Below, one piece after another: positions 41,896-56,500 of a stretch of DNA of 64,000 nt (within the stretch, counting starts at the first letter, position 1; every line of letters starts with the position of its first letter). The notes beneath the pieces are model-generated. The model was not told where the DNA came from and made no database searches. It was given only the letters and a program-made list of their open reading frames with translations. Source of the DNA: Labia minor (Eukaryota > Arthropoda > Insecta > Dermaptera > Spongiphoridae); contig OY720345.1 in NCBI GenBank assembly GCA_963082975.1, forward strand, positions 4,415,001-4,479,000. The letters run 5' to 3'. Both the position numbers and the translations under genes were made by a program.

Positions 41896-42169
41896 GCTGT
41901 GTTTCTCATTGTCAGAAAATATTTTTCTGTTCCAGAACTTCATACACTATTTTTTTGAAATTTTTTTTAAATTACTCTGTTCTCAATGTATAATTAAAAA
42001 TGCATAATTAAAAAAAAGATTTGTTTAAAATCAATTTTTTATTTTATTATAATAATCAGCTAAAAATAAAATCAATCACAATAAATATATCAAGGTGTTG
42101 GAAAGATGTTTTACTTTGTAAATAAATAAGTTGAAGATAAAGAGAGCAAGCGAAGTGAAAAAAAGTAGA

Positions 42170-42239
42170 TGTCATCTTTGGGTTCCATAATTGTCATCAT
42201 GAGGTTCCACCAAAATTTTTGGTGTCATCTATAGGTTCC
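42170..42239 (-). repeat. Three reverse terminal-motif copies near the right end
   Basis: The copies are TGTCATCTTTGGGTTCC at 42170-42186, TGTCATCATGAGGTTCC at 42192-42208 and TGTCATCTATAGGTTCC at 42223-42239. All have GGTTCC (GGAACC on the other strand) where the terminus has GGTGCC. They point toward the element's interior, the same way as the right terminus. A near-perfect 17-bp palindrome, CACCAAAATTTTTGGTG, sits at 42208-42224 between the second and third copies. Confidence 0.85.
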
Positions 42240-42409
42240 ATTTGATTACTTTGAAAAAAAATTATATTTCCTATTAAACTCATATAAAAGTTTAAAATAT
42301 TTATCCTGGTGATAAAAGGTAAGATAAGCTTTATAATAACCAAAAGATTTTTTTTGTGAGACGTATAGTTTCGGTTTTATAAAAGAAAATAGCGACAAGA
42401 GCGCTTAAA

Positions 42410-42434
42410 ATGTCATCTATTGGTGCCATTACCT
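42410..42434 (-). repeat. Right terminal inverted repeat, 25 bp
   Basis: On the + strand it reads ATGTCATCTATTGG then TGCCATTACCT. Its complement matches the left end with a single mismatch at 42421. Confidence 0.94.
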
Positions 42435-42436
42435 TA
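42435..42436. repeat. Right TA target-site duplication
   Basis: TA follows CCATTACCT and precedes TCATAATTTTTTTC, which continues the interrupted class A monomer exactly. Confidence 0.92.
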
Positions 42437-44518
42437 TCATAATTTTTTTCATAAATATAATAGAAAAAGTTTATATATTTATAAATTTTTCAAGATAAAT
42501 GCTCCTTTTTTAAATAGAAATGTGAAATTTATTTTTTATATATCATTTTCTTCCATTTCTGGTCCTAAACACAAATTAATTAATATTTTATCGATATCAT
42601 AATTATTTTCATTGATTATCATAGAAAAAGCGTTTATATTTCAGAATATTTTAATTAAAATGCTACTTTTTTATCTAGAAATGTAAAATTTATTTTTTAT
42701 ATATCATTTTTTTCCATTTTTGATCCTTTATTCGATTTGATTAATATTTCTTCGATATCATAATTTTTTTCATAAATATAATAGAAAAAGTTTATATATT
42801 TATAAATTTTTCAAGATAAATGCTCCTTTTTTAAATAGAAATGTAAAATTTATTTTTTATATATCATTTTCTTCCATTTCTGGTCCTAAACACAAATTAA
42901 TTTCTATTTTATCGATATCATAATTATTTTCATTGATTATCATAGAAAAAGCGTTTATATTTCAGAATATTTTAATTAAAATGCTACTTTTTTATCTAGA
43001 AATGTAAAATTTATTTTTTATATATCATTTTTTTCCATTTTTGATCCTTTATTCGATTTGATTAATATTTCTTCGATATCATAATTTTTTTTATAAATAT
43101 AATAGAAAAAGTTTATATATTTATAAATTTTTCAAGATAAATGCTCCTTTTTTAAATAGAAATGTAAAATTTATTTTTTATATATCATTTTCTTCCATTT
43201 CTGGTCCTAAACACAAATTAATTAATATTTTATCGATATCATAATTATTTTCATTGATTATCATAGAAAAAGCGTATATATTTCAGAATATTTTAATTAA
43301 AATGCTACTTTTTTATATAGAAATGTAACATTTATTTTTTATATATCATTTTCTTCCATTTCTGGTCCTAAACACAAATTAATTTCTATTTTATCGATAT
43401 CATAATTATTTTCATAAATATCATAGAAAAAGTTTATATATTTACAAATTTTTCAAGATAAATGCTCCTTTTTTAAATAGAAATGTAAAATTTATTTTTT
43501 ATATATCATTTTCTTCCATTTTTGATCCTTTATTCGATTTGATTAATATTTCATCGATATCATAATTTTTTTCATAAATATCATAGAAAAAGTTTATATA
43601 TTTATAAATTTTTCAAGATAAATGCTCCTTTTTTAAATAGAAATGTAAAATTTATTTTTTATATATCATTTTCTTCCATTTTTGATCCTTTATTCGATTT
43701 GATTAATATTTCTTCGATATCATAATTTTTTTCATAAATATCATAGAAAAAGTTTATATATTTATAAATTTTTCAAGATAAATGCTCCTTTTTTAAATAG
43801 AAATGTAACATTTATTTTTTATATATCATTTTCTTCCATTTCTGGTCCTAAACACAAATTAATAAATATTTTATCGATATCATAATTATTTTCATTGATT
43901 ATCATAGAAAAAGCGTTTATATTTCAGAATATTTTAATTAAAATGCTCCTTTTTTAAATAGAAATGTAAAATTTATTTTTTATATATCATTTTCTTCCAT
44001 TTCTGGTCCTAAACACAAATTAATTTCTATTTTATAGATATCATAATTATTTTCATTGATTATCATAGAAAAAGCGTATATATTTCAGAATATTTTAATT
44101 AAAATGCTACTTTTTTATATAGAAATGTAAAATTTATTTTTTATATATCATTTTCTTCCATTTCTGGTCCTAAACACAAATTAATTAATATTTTATCGAT
44201 ATCATAATTATTTTCATTGATTATCATAGAAAAAGCGTATATATTTCTGAATATTTTAATTAAAATGCTACTTTTTTATATAGAAATGTAAATTTTATTT
44301 TTTATATATCATTTTCTTCCATTTCTGGTCCTAAACACAAATTAATTAATATTTTATCGATATCATAATTATTTTCATTGATTATCATAGAAAAAGCGTA
44401 TATATTTCTGAATATTTTAATTAAAATGCTACTTTTTTATATAGAAATGTAAAATTTATTTTTTATATATCATTTTCTTCCATTTCTGGTCCTAAACACA
44501 AATTAATTAATATTTTAT
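42435..44518 (+). repeat. Satellite array right of the transposon
   Basis: This continues the interrupted class A monomer and matches 36033 onward, including CATAAATATAATAG, GAAATGTGAAATTT and TTTTTTATCTAGAAATG. The rare chimera ATTATTTTCATAAATATC followed by TTTACAAATTTTTC is at 36841/36880 and 43411/43444. The offset grows from 6403 to 6564 on the way, so one extra monomer was gained or lost. A run of three class A units follows at 43440-43800, as in the three runs of domain 5. Confidence 0.9.
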
Positions 44519-47500
44519 CGATATCATAATTATTTTCATTGATTATCATAGAAAAAGTTTATATATTTATAAATTTTTCAAGATAAATGCTCCTTTTTTA
44601 AATAGAAATGTAAAATTTATTTTTTATATATCATTTTCTTCCATTTCTGGTCCTAAACACAAATTAATTTCTATTTTATCGATATCATAATTATTTTCAT
44701 TGATTATCATAGAAAAAGCGTATATATTTCAGAATATTTTAATTAAAATGCTACTTTTTTATCTAGAAATGTAAAATTTATTTTTTATATATCATTTTCT
44801 TCTATTTTTGATCCTTTATTCGATTTGATTAATATTTCTTCGATATCATAATTTTTTTCATAAATATCATAGAAAAAGTTTATATATTTATAAATTTTTC
44901 AAGATAAATGCTCCTTTTTTAAATAGAAATGTAAAATTTATTTTTTATATATCATTTTCTTCCATTTCTGGTCCTAAACACAAATTAATTTCTATTTTAT
45001 AGATATCATAATTATTTTCATTGATTATCATAGAAAAAGCGTTTATATTTCAGAATATTTTAATTAAAATGCTCCTTTTTTAAATAGAAATGTAAAATTT
45101 ATTTTTTATATATCATTTTCTTCCATTTCTGGTCCTAAACACAAATTAATTTCTATTTTATAGATATCATAATTATTTTCATTGATTATCATAGAAAAAG
45201 CGTTTATATTTCAGAATATTTTAATTAAAATGCTACTTTTTTATATAGAAATGTAACATTTATTTTTTATATATCATTTTCTTCCATTTCTGGTCCTAAA
45301 CACAAATTAATTAATATTTTATCGATATCATAATTATTTTCATTGATTATCATAGAAAAAGCGTTTATATTTCAGAATATTTTAATTAAAATGCTCCTTT
45401 TTTAAATAGAAATGTAAAATTTATTTTTTATATATCATTTTCTTCCATTTCTGGTCCTAAACACAAATTAATTTCTATTTTATAGATATCATAATTATTT
45501 TCATTGATTATCATAGAAAAAGCGTTTATATTTCAGAATATTTTAATTAAAATGCTCCTTTTTTAAATAGAAATGTAAAATTTATTTTTTATATATCATT
45601 TTCTTCCATTTCTGGTCCTAAACACAAATTAATTTCTATTTTATAGATATCATAATTATTTTCATTGATTATCATAGAAAAAGCGTTTATATTTCAGAAT
45701 ATTTTAATTAAAATGCTACTTTTTTATATAGAAATGTAACATTTATTTTTTATATATCATTTTCTTCCATTTCTGGTCCTAAACACAAATTAATTAATAT
45801 TTTATCGATATCATAATTATTTTCATTGATTATCATAGAAAAAGCGTATATATTTCAGAATATTTTAATTAAAATGCTACTTTTTTATATAGAAATGTAA
45901 ATTTTATTTTTTATATATCATTTTCTTCCATTTCTGGTCCTAAACACAAATTAATTAATATTTTATCGATATCATAATTATTTTCATTGATTATCATAGA
46001 AAAAGCGTTTATATTTCAGAATATTTTAATTAAAATGCTCCTTTTTTAAATAGAAATGTAAAATTTATTTTTTATATATCATTTTCTTCCATTTCTGGTC
46101 CTAAACACAAATTAATTTCTATTTTATAGATATCATAATTATTTTCATTGATTATCATAGAAAAAGCGTATATATTTCAGAATATTTTAATTAAAATGCT
46201 ACTTTTTTATATAGAAATGTAACATTTATTTTTTATATATCATTTTCTTCCATTTCTGGTCCTAAACACAAATTAATTAATATTTTATCGATATCATAAT
46301 TATTTTCATTGATTATCATAGAAAAAGCGTATATATTTCAGAATATTTTAATTAAAATGCTACTTTTTTATATAGAAATGTAACATTTATTTTTTATATA
46401 TCATTTTCTTCCATTTCTGGTCCTAAACACAAATTAATTTCTATTTTATAGATATCATAATTATTTTCATTGATTATCATAGAAAAAGCGTATATATTTC
46501 TGAATATTTTAATTAAAATGCTACTTTTTTATATAGAAATGTAAAATTTATTTTTTATATATCATTTTCTTCTATTTTTGATCCTTTATTCGATTTGATT
46601 AATATTTCTTCGATATCATAATTTTTTTCATAAATATCATAGAAAAAGTTTATATATTTATAAATTTTTCAAGATAAATGCTCCTTTTTTAAATAGAAAT
46701 GTAAAATTTATTTTTTATATATCATTTTCTTCCATTTCTGGTCCTAAACACAAATTAATAAATATTTTATCGATATCATAATTATTTTCATTGATTATCA
46801 TAGAAAAAGCGTATATATTTCAGAATATTTTAATTAAAATGCTACTTTTTTATATAGAAATGTAAAATTTATTTTTTATATATCATTTTTTTCCATTTTT
46901 GATCCTTTATTCGATTTGATTAATATTTCTTTGATATCATAATTTTTTTCATAAATATCATAGAAAAAGTTTATATATTTATAAATTTTTCAAGATAAAT
47001 GCTCCTTTTTTAAATAGAAATGTAAAATTTATTTTTTATATATCATTTTCTTCCATTTCTGGTCCTAAACACAAATTAATAAATATTTTATCGATATCAT
47101 AATTATTTTCATTGATTATCATAGAAAAAGCGTATATATTTCTGAATATTTTAATTAAAATGCTACTTTTTTATATAGAAATGTAAAATTTATTTTTTAT
47201 ATATCATTTTCTTCCATTTCTGGTCCTAAACACAAATTAATTAATATTTTATCGATATCATAATTATTTTCATTGATTATCATAGAAAAAGTTTATATAT
47301 TTATAAATTTTTCAAGATAAATGCTCCTTTTTTAAATAGAAATGTAAAATTTATTTTTTATATATCATTTTCTTCCATTTCTGGTCCTAAACACAAATTA
47401 ATTTCTATTTTATCGATATCATAATTATTTTCATTGATTATCATAGAAAAAGCGTATATATTTCAGAATATTTTAATTAAAATGCTACTTTTTTATCTAG

Positions 47501-50500
47501 AAATGTAAAATTTATTTTTTATATATCATTTTCTTCTATTTTTGATCCTTTATTCGATTTGATTAATATTTCTTCGATATCATAATTTTTTTCATAAATA
47601 TCATAGAAAAAGTTTATATATTTATAAATTTTTCAAGATAAATGCTCCTTTTTTAAATAGAAATGTAAAATTTATTTTTTATATATCATTTTCTTCCATT
47701 TCTGGTCCTAAACACAAATTAATTTCTATTTTATAGATATCATAATTATTTTCATTGATTATCATAGAAAAAGCGTTTATATTTCAGAATATTTTAATTA
47801 AAATGCTCCTTTTTTAAATAGAAATGTAAAATTTATTTTTTATATATCATTTTCTTCCATTTCTGGTCCTAAACACAAATTAATTTCTATTTTATAGATA
47901 TCATAATTATTTTCATTGATTATCATAGAAAAAGCGTTTATATTTCAGAATATTTTAATTAAAATGCTACTTTTTTATATAGAAATGTAACATTTATTTT
48001 TTATCTATCATTTTCTTCCATTTCTGGTCCTAAACACAAATTAATTAATATTTTATCGATATCATAATTATTTTCATTGATTATCATAGAAAAAGCGTTT
48101 ATATTTCAGAATATTTTAATTAAAATGCTCCTTTTTTAAATAGAAATGTAAAATTTATTTTTTATATATCATTTTCTTCCATTTCTGGTCCTAAACACAA
48201 ATTAATTTCTATTTTATAGATATCATAATTATTTTCATTGATTATCATAGAAAAAGCGTATATATTTCTGAATATTTTAATTAAAATGCTACTTTTTTAT
48301 ATAGAAATGTAAAATTTATTTTTTATATATCATTTTCTTCTATTTTTGATCCTTTATTCGATTTGATTAATATTTCTTCGATATCATAATTTTTTTCATA
48401 AATATCATAGAAAAAGTTTATATATTTATAAATTTTTCAAGATAAATGCTCCTTTTTTAAATAGAAATGTAAAATTTATTTTTTATATATCATTTTCTTC
48501 CATTTCTGGTCCTAAACACAAATTAATAAATATTTTATCGATATCATAATTATTTTCATTGATTATCATAGAAAAAGCGTATATATTTCAGAATATTTTA
48601 ATTAAAATGCTACTTTTTTATATAGAAATGTAAAATTTATTTTTTATATATCATTTTTTTCCATTTTTGATCCTTTATTCGATTTGATTAATATTTCTTT
48701 GATATCATAATTTTTTTCATAAATATCATAGAAAAAGTTTATATATTTATAAATTTTTCAAGATAAATGCTCCTTTTTTAAATAGAAATGTAAAATTTAT
48801 TTTTTATATATCATTTTCTTCCATTTCTGGTCCTAAACACAAATTAATAAATATTTTATCGATATCATAATTATTTTCATTGATTATCATAGAAAAAGCG
48901 TATATATTTCTGAATATTTTAATTAAAATGCTACTTTTTTATATAGAAATGTAAAATTTATTTTTTATATATCATTTTCTTCCATTTCTGGTCCTAAACA
49001 CAAATTAATTAATATTTTATCGATATCATAATTATTTTCATTGATTATCATAGAAAAAGTTTATATATTTATAAATTTTTCAAGATAAATGCTCCTTTTT
49101 TAAATAGAAATGTAAAATTTATTTTTTATATATCATTTTCTTCCATTTCTGGTCCTAAACACAAATTAATTTCTATTTTATCGATATCATAATTATTTTC
49201 ATTGATTATCATAGAAAAAGCGTATATATTTCAGAATATTTTAATTAAAATGCTACTTTTTTATCTAGAAATGTAAAATTTATTTTTTATATATCATTTT
49301 CTTCTATTTTTGATCCTTTATTCGATTTGATTAATATTTCTTCGATATCATAATTTTTTTCATAAATATCATAGAAAAAGTTTATATATTTATAAATTTT
49401 TCAAGATAAATGCTCCTTTTTTAAATAGAAATGTAAAATTTATTTTTTATATATCATTTTCTTCCATTTCTGGTCCTAAACACAAATTAATTTCTATTTT
49501 ATAGATATCATAATTATTTTCATTGATTATCATAGAAAAAGCGTTTATATTTCAGAATATTTTAATTAAAATGCTCCTTTTTTAAATAGAAATGTAAAAT
49601 TTATTTTTTATATATCATTTTCTTCCATTTCTGGTCCTAAACACAAATTAATTTCTATTTTATAGATATAATAATTATTTTCATTGATTATCATAGAAAA
49701 AGCGTATATATTTCAGAATATTTTAATTAAAATGCTACTTTTTTATATAGAAATGTAACATTTATTTTTTATATATCATTTTCTTCCATTTCTGGTCCTA
49801 AACACAAATTAATTTCTATTTTATAGATATCATAATTATTTTCATTGATTATCATAGAAAAAGCGTTTATATTTCAGAATATTTTAATTAAAATGCTACT
49901 TTTTTATATAGAAATGTAACATTTATTTTTTATATATCATTTTCTTCCATTTCTGGTCCTAAACACAAATTAATTAATATTTTATCGATATCATAATTAT
50001 TTTCATTGATTATCATAGAAAAAGCGTATATATTTCAGAATATTTTAATTAAAATGCTACTTTTTTATATAGAAATGTAACATTTATTTTTTATATATCA
50101 TTTTCTTCCATTTCTGGTCCTAAACACAAATTAATTTCTATTTTATAGATATCATAATTATTTTCATTGATTATCATAGAAAAAGCGTATATATTTCTGA
50201 ATATTTTAATTAAAATGCTACTTTTTTATATAGAAATGTAAAATTTATTTTTTATATATCATTTTCTTCTATTTTTGATCCTTTATTCGATTTGATTAAT
50301 ATTTCTTCGATATCATAATTTTTTTCATAAATATCATAGAAAAAGTTTATATATTTATAAATTTTTCAAGATAAATGCTCCTTTTTTAAATAGAAATGTA
50401 AAATTTATTTTTTATATATCATTTTCTTCCATTTCTGGTCCTAAACACAAATTAATAAATATTTTATCGATATCATAATTATTTTCATTGATTATCATAG

Positions 50501-53500
50501 AAAAAGCGTATATATTTCAGAATATTTTAATTAAAATGCTACTTTTTTATATAGAAATGTAAAATTTATTTTTTATATATCATTTTTTTCCATTTTTGAT
50601 CCTTTATTCGATTTGATTAATATTTCTTTGATATCATAATTTTTTTCATAAATATCATAGAAAAAGTTTATATATTTATAAATTTTTCAAGATAAATGCT
50701 CCTTTTTTAAATAGAAATGTAAAATTTATTTTTTATATATCATTTTCTTCCATTTCTGGTCCTAAACACAAATTAATAAATATTTTATCGATATCATAAT
50801 TATTTTCATTGATTATCATAGAAAAAGCGTATATATTTCTGAATATTTTAATTAAAATGCTACTTTTTTATATAGAAATGTAAAATTTATTTTTTATATA
50901 TCATTTTCTTCCATTTCTGGTCCTAAACACAAATTAATTAATATTTTATCGATATCATAATTATTTTCATTGATTATCATAGAAAAAGTTTATATATTTA
51001 TAAATTTTTCAAGATAAATGCTCCTTTTTTAAATAGAAATGTAAAATTTATTTTTTATATATCATTTTCTTCCATTTCTGGTCCTAAACACAAATTAATT
51101 TCTATTTTATCGATATCATAATTATTTTCATTGATTATCATAGAAAAAGCGTATATATTTCAGAATATTTTAATTAAAATGCTACTTTTTTATCTAGAAA
51201 TGTAAAATTTATTTTTTATATATCATTTTCTTCTATTTTTGATCCTTTATTCGATTTGATTAATATTTCTTCGATATCATAATTTTTTTCATAAATATCA
51301 TAGAAAAAGTTTATATATTTATAAATTTTTCAAGATAAATGCTCCTTTTTTAAATAGAAATGTAAAATTTATTTTTTATATATCATTTTCTTCCATTTCT
51401 GGTCCTAAACACAAATTAATTTCTATTTTATAGATATCATAATTATTTTCATTGATTATCATAGAAAAAGCGTTTATATTTCAGAATATTTTAATTAAAA
51501 TGCTCCTTTTTTAAATAGAAATGTAAAATTTATTTTTTATATATCATTTTCTTCCATTTCTGGTCCTAAACACAAATTAATTTCTATTTTATAGATATCA
51601 TAATTATTTTCATTGATTATCATAGAAAAAGCGTTTATATTTCAGAATATTTTAATTAAAATGCTACTTTTTTATATAGAAATGTAACATTTATTTTTTA
51701 TATATCATTTTCTTCCATTTCTGGTCCTAAACACAAATTAATTAATATTTTATCGATATCATAATTATTTTCATTGATTATCATAGAAAAAGCGTTTATA
51801 TTTCAGAATATTTTAATTAAAATGCTCCTTTTTTAAATAGAAATGTAAAATTTATTTTTTATATATCATTTTCTTCCATTTCTGGTCCTAAACACAAATT
51901 AATTTCTATTTTATAGATATCATAATTATTTTCATTGATTATCATAGAAAAAGCGTTTATATTTCAGAATATTTTAATTAAAATGCTCCTTTTTTAAATA
52001 GAAATGTAAAATTTATTTTTTATATATCATTTTCTTCCATTTCTGGTCCTAAACACAAATTAATTTCTATTTTATAGATATCATAATTATTTTCATTGAT
52101 TATCATAGAAAAAGCGTTTATATTTCAGAATATTTTAATTAAAATGCTACTTTTTTATATAGAAATGTAACATTTATTTTTTATATATCATTTTCTTCCA
52201 TTTCTGGTCCTAAACACAAATTAATTAATATTTTATCGATATCATAATTATTTTCATTGATTATCATAGAAAAAGCGTTTATATTTCAGAATATTTTAAT
52301 TAAAATGCTCCTTTTTTAAATAGAAATGTAAAATTTATTTTTTATATATCATTTTCTTCCATTTCTGGTCCTAAACACAAATTAATTTCTATTTTATAGA
52401 TATCATAATTATTTTCATTGATTATCATAGAAAAAGCGTATATATTTCAGAATATTTTAATTAAAATGCTACTTTTTTATATAGAAATGTAACATTTATT
52501 TTTTATATATCATTTTCTTCCATTTCTGGTCCTAAACACAAATTAATAAATATTTTATCGATATCATAATTATTTTCATTGATTATCATAGAAAAAGCGT
52601 TTATATTTCAGAATATTTTAATTAAAATGCTCCTTTTTTAAATAGAAATGTAAAATTTATTTTTTATATATCATTTTCTTCCATTTCTGGTCCTAAACAC
52701 AAATTAATTTCTATTTTATAGATATCATAATTATTTTCATTGATTATCATAGAAAAAGCGTATATATTTCAGAATATTTTAATTAAAATGCTACTTTTTT
52801 ATATAGAAATGTAAAATTTATTTTTTATATATCATTTTCTTCCATTTCTGGTCCTAAACACAAATTAATTAATATTTTATCGATATCATAATTATTTTCA
52901 TTGATTATCATAGAAAAAGCGTATATATTTCTGAATATTTTAATTAAAATGCTACTTTTTTATATAGAAATGTAAATTTTATTTTTTATATATCATTTTC
53001 TTCCATTTCTGGTCCTAAACACAAATTAATTAATATTTTATCGATATCATAATTATTTTCATTGATTATCATAGAAAAAGCGTATATATTTCTGAATATT
53101 TTAATTAAAATGCTACTTTTTTATATAGAAATGTAAAATTTATTTTTTATATATCATTTTCTTCCATTTCTGGTCCTAAACACAAATTAATTAATATTTT
53201 ATCGATATCATAATTATTTTCATTGATTATCATAGAAAAAGTTTATATATTTATAAATTTTTCAAGATAAATGCTCCTTTTTTAAATAGAAATGTAAAAT
53301 TTATTTTTTATATATCATTTTCTTCCATTTCTGGTCCTAAACACAAATTAATTTCTATTTTATCGATATCATAATTATTTTCATTGATTATCATAGAAAA
53401 AGCGTATATATTTCAGAATATTTTAATTAAAATGCTACTTTTTTATCTAGAAATGTAAAATTTATTTTTTATATATCATTTTCTTCTATTTTTGATCCTT

Positions 53501-56500
53501 TATTCGATTTGATTAATATTTCTTCGATATCATAATTTTTTTCATAAATATCATAGAAAAAGTTTATATTTTTATAAATTTTTCAAGATAAATGCTCCTT
53601 TTTTAAATAGAAATGTAAAATTTATTTTTTATATATCATTTTCTTCCATTTCTGGTCCTAAACACAAATTAATTTCTATTTTATAGATATCATAATTATT
53701 TTCATTGATTATCATAGAAAAAGCGTTTATATTTCAGAATATTTTAATTAAAATGCTCCTTTTTTAAATAGAAATGTAAAATTTATTTTTTATATATCAT
53801 TTTCTTCCATTTCTGGTCCTAAACACAAATTAATTAATATTTTATCGATATCATAATTATTTTCATTGATTATCATAGAAAAAGCGTATATATTTCTGAA
53901 TATTTTAATTAAAATGCTACTTTTTTATATAGAAATGTAAAATTTATTTTTTATATATCATTTTCTTCCATTTCTGGTCCTAAACACAAATTAATTAATA
54001 TTTTATCGATATCATAATTATTTTCATTGATTATCATAGAAAAAGTTTATATATTTATAAATTTTTCAAGATAAATGCTCCTTTTTTAAATAGAAATGTA
54101 AAATTTATTTTTTATATATCATTTTCTTCCATTTCTGGTCCTAAACACAAATTAATTTCTATTTTATCGATATCATAATTATTTTCATTGATTATCATAG
54201 AAAAAGCGTATATATTTCAGAATATTTTAATTAAAATGCTACTTTTTTATCTAGAAATGTAAAATTTATTTTTTATATATCATTTTCTTCTATTTTTGAT
54301 CCTTTATTCGATTTGATTAATATTTCTTCGATATCATAATTTTTTTCATAAATATCATAGAAAAAGTTTATATATTTATAAATTTTTCAAGATAAATGCT
54401 CCTTTTTTAAATAGAAATGTAAAATTTATTTTTTATATATCATTTTCTTCCATTTCTGGTCCTAAACACAAATTAATTTCTATTTTATAGATATCATAAT
54501 TATTTTCATTGATTATCATAGAAAAAGCGTTTATATTTCAGAATATTTTAATTAAAATGCTACTTTTTTATATAGAAATGTAACATTTATTTTTTATATA
54601 TCATTTTCTTCCATTTCTGGTCCTAAACACAAATTAATTAATATTTTATCGATATCATAATTATTTTCATTGATTATCATAGAAAAAGCGTTTATATTTC
54701 AGAATATTTTAATTAAAATGCTCCTTTTTTAAATAGAAATGTAAAATTTATTTTTTATATATCATTTTCTTCCATTTCTGGTCCTAAACACAAATTAATT
54801 TCTATTTTATAGATATCATAATTATTTTCATTGATTATCATAGAAAAAGCGTTTATATTTCAGAATATTTTAATTAAAATGCTCCTTTTTTAAATAGAAA
54901 TGTAAAATTTATTTTTTATATATCATTTTCTTCCATTTCTGGTCCTAAACACAAATTAATTTCTATTTTATAGATATCATAATTATTTTCATTGATTATC
55001 ATAGAAAAAGCGTTTATATTTCAGAATATTTTAATTAAAATGCTACTTTTTTATATAGAAATGTAACATTTATTTTTTATATATCATTTTCTTCCATTTC
55101 TGGTCCTAAACACAAATTAATTAATATTTTATCGATATCATAATTATTTTCATTGATTATCATAGAAAAAGCGTATATATTTCAGAATATTTTAATTAAA
55201 ATGCTACTTTTTTATATAGAAATGTAAATTTTATTTTTTATATATCATTTTCTTCCATTTCTGGTCCTAAACACAAATTAATTAATATTTTATCGATATC
55301 ATAATTATTTTCATTGATTATCATAGAAAAAGTTTATATATTTATAAATTTTTCAAGATAAATGCTCCTTTTTTAAATAGAAATGTAAAATTTATTTTTT
55401 ATATATCATTTTCTTCCATTTCTGGTCCTAAACACAAATTAATTTCTATTTTATCGATATCATAATTATTTTCATTGATTATCATAGAAAAAGCGTATAT
55501 ATTTCAGAATATTTTAATTAAAATGCTACTTTTTTATCTAGAAATGTAAAATTTATTTTTTATATATCATTTTCTTCTATTTTTGATCCTTTATTCGATT
55601 TGATTAATATTTCTTCGATATCATAATTTTTTTCATAAATATCATAGAAAAAGTTTATATATTTATAAATTTTTCAAGATAAATGCTCCTTTTTTAAATA
55701 GAAATGTAAAATTTATTTTTTATATATCATTTTCTTCCATTTCTGGTCCTAAACACAAATTAATTTCTATTTTATAGATATCATAATTATTTTCATTGAT
55801 TATCATAGAAAAAGCGTTTATATTTCAGAATATTTTAATTAAAATGCTACTTTTTTATATAGAAATGTAACATTTATTTTTTATATATCATTTTCTTCCA
55901 TTTCTGGTCCTAAACACAAATTAATTAATATTTTATCGATATCATAATTATTTTCATTGATTATCATAGAAAAAGCGTTTATATTTCAGAATATTTTAAT
56001 TAAAATGCTCCTTTTTTAAATAGAAATGTAAAATTTATTTTTTATATATCATTTTCTTCCATTTCTGGTCCTAAACACAAATTAATTTCTATTTTATAGA
56101 TATCATAATTATTTTCATTGATTATCATAGAAAAAGCGTTTATATTTCAGAATATTTTAATTAAAATGCTCCTTTTTTAAATAGAAATGTAAAATTTATT
56201 TTTTATATATCATTTTCTTCCATTTCTGGTCCTAAACACAAATTAATTTCTATTTTATAGATATCATAATTATTTTCATTGATTATCATAGAAAAAGCGT
56301 TTATATTTCAGAATATTTTAATTAAAATGCTACTTTTTTATATAGAAATGTAACATTTATTTTTTATATATCATTTTCTTCCATTTCTGGTCCTAAACAC
56401 AAATTAATTAATATTTTATCGATATCATAATTATTTTCATTGATTATCATAGAAAAAGCGTATATATTTCAGAATATTTTAATTAAAATGCTACTTTTTT

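Larger units (their letters stand above)
41333..42434. mobile_element. Non-autonomous DNA transposon (MITE-like), TA target duplication, 1102 bp
   Basis: The insertion is compositionally distinct from the satellite and interrupts a class A monomer at the centre of its GATATC palindrome. It has 25-bp terminal inverted repeats starting AGGTAATGGCACC with one mismatch (position 14). It is flanked by TA at 41331-41332 and 42435-42436, and the satellite resumes in phase after it. Ten copies of a 17-bp motif, GGCACCTATAGATGACA or diverged forms, lie near the ends and in the middle in both orientations. I see no open frame of 60 codons inside, so mobility would have to be supplied in trans. The stretches 41375-41723 and 41896-42169 hold only AT-rich sequence, including an 11-T run at 41426-41436. 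The TA duplication and inverted repeats fit the Tc1/mariner superfamily best. ISL2EU-type elements also duplicate two bases and are an alternative. Family assignment is inference. Confidence 0.93.

Noticed and set aside
41333..42434. Solo LTR or retrotransposon fragment
   Set aside because: The termini are long inverted repeats, not TG...CA, and the duplication is 2 bp, not 4-6 bp. No poly(A) tail or reverse transcriptase remnant is seen.
41331..42436. Three-base target duplication (TAA/TTA, as in PIF/Harbinger)
   Set aside because: The left side reads TAA and the right side TTA, which are complementary but not direct repeats. The empty site has only TA, so a 2-bp duplication is the consistent reading.
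42420..42602. Open frame of 60 codons starting in the transposon's right end
   Set aside because: It begins with TTG inside the inverted repeat and continues into satellite sequence across the insertion boundary. The translated satellite part is the same as in the chance frames elsewhere.
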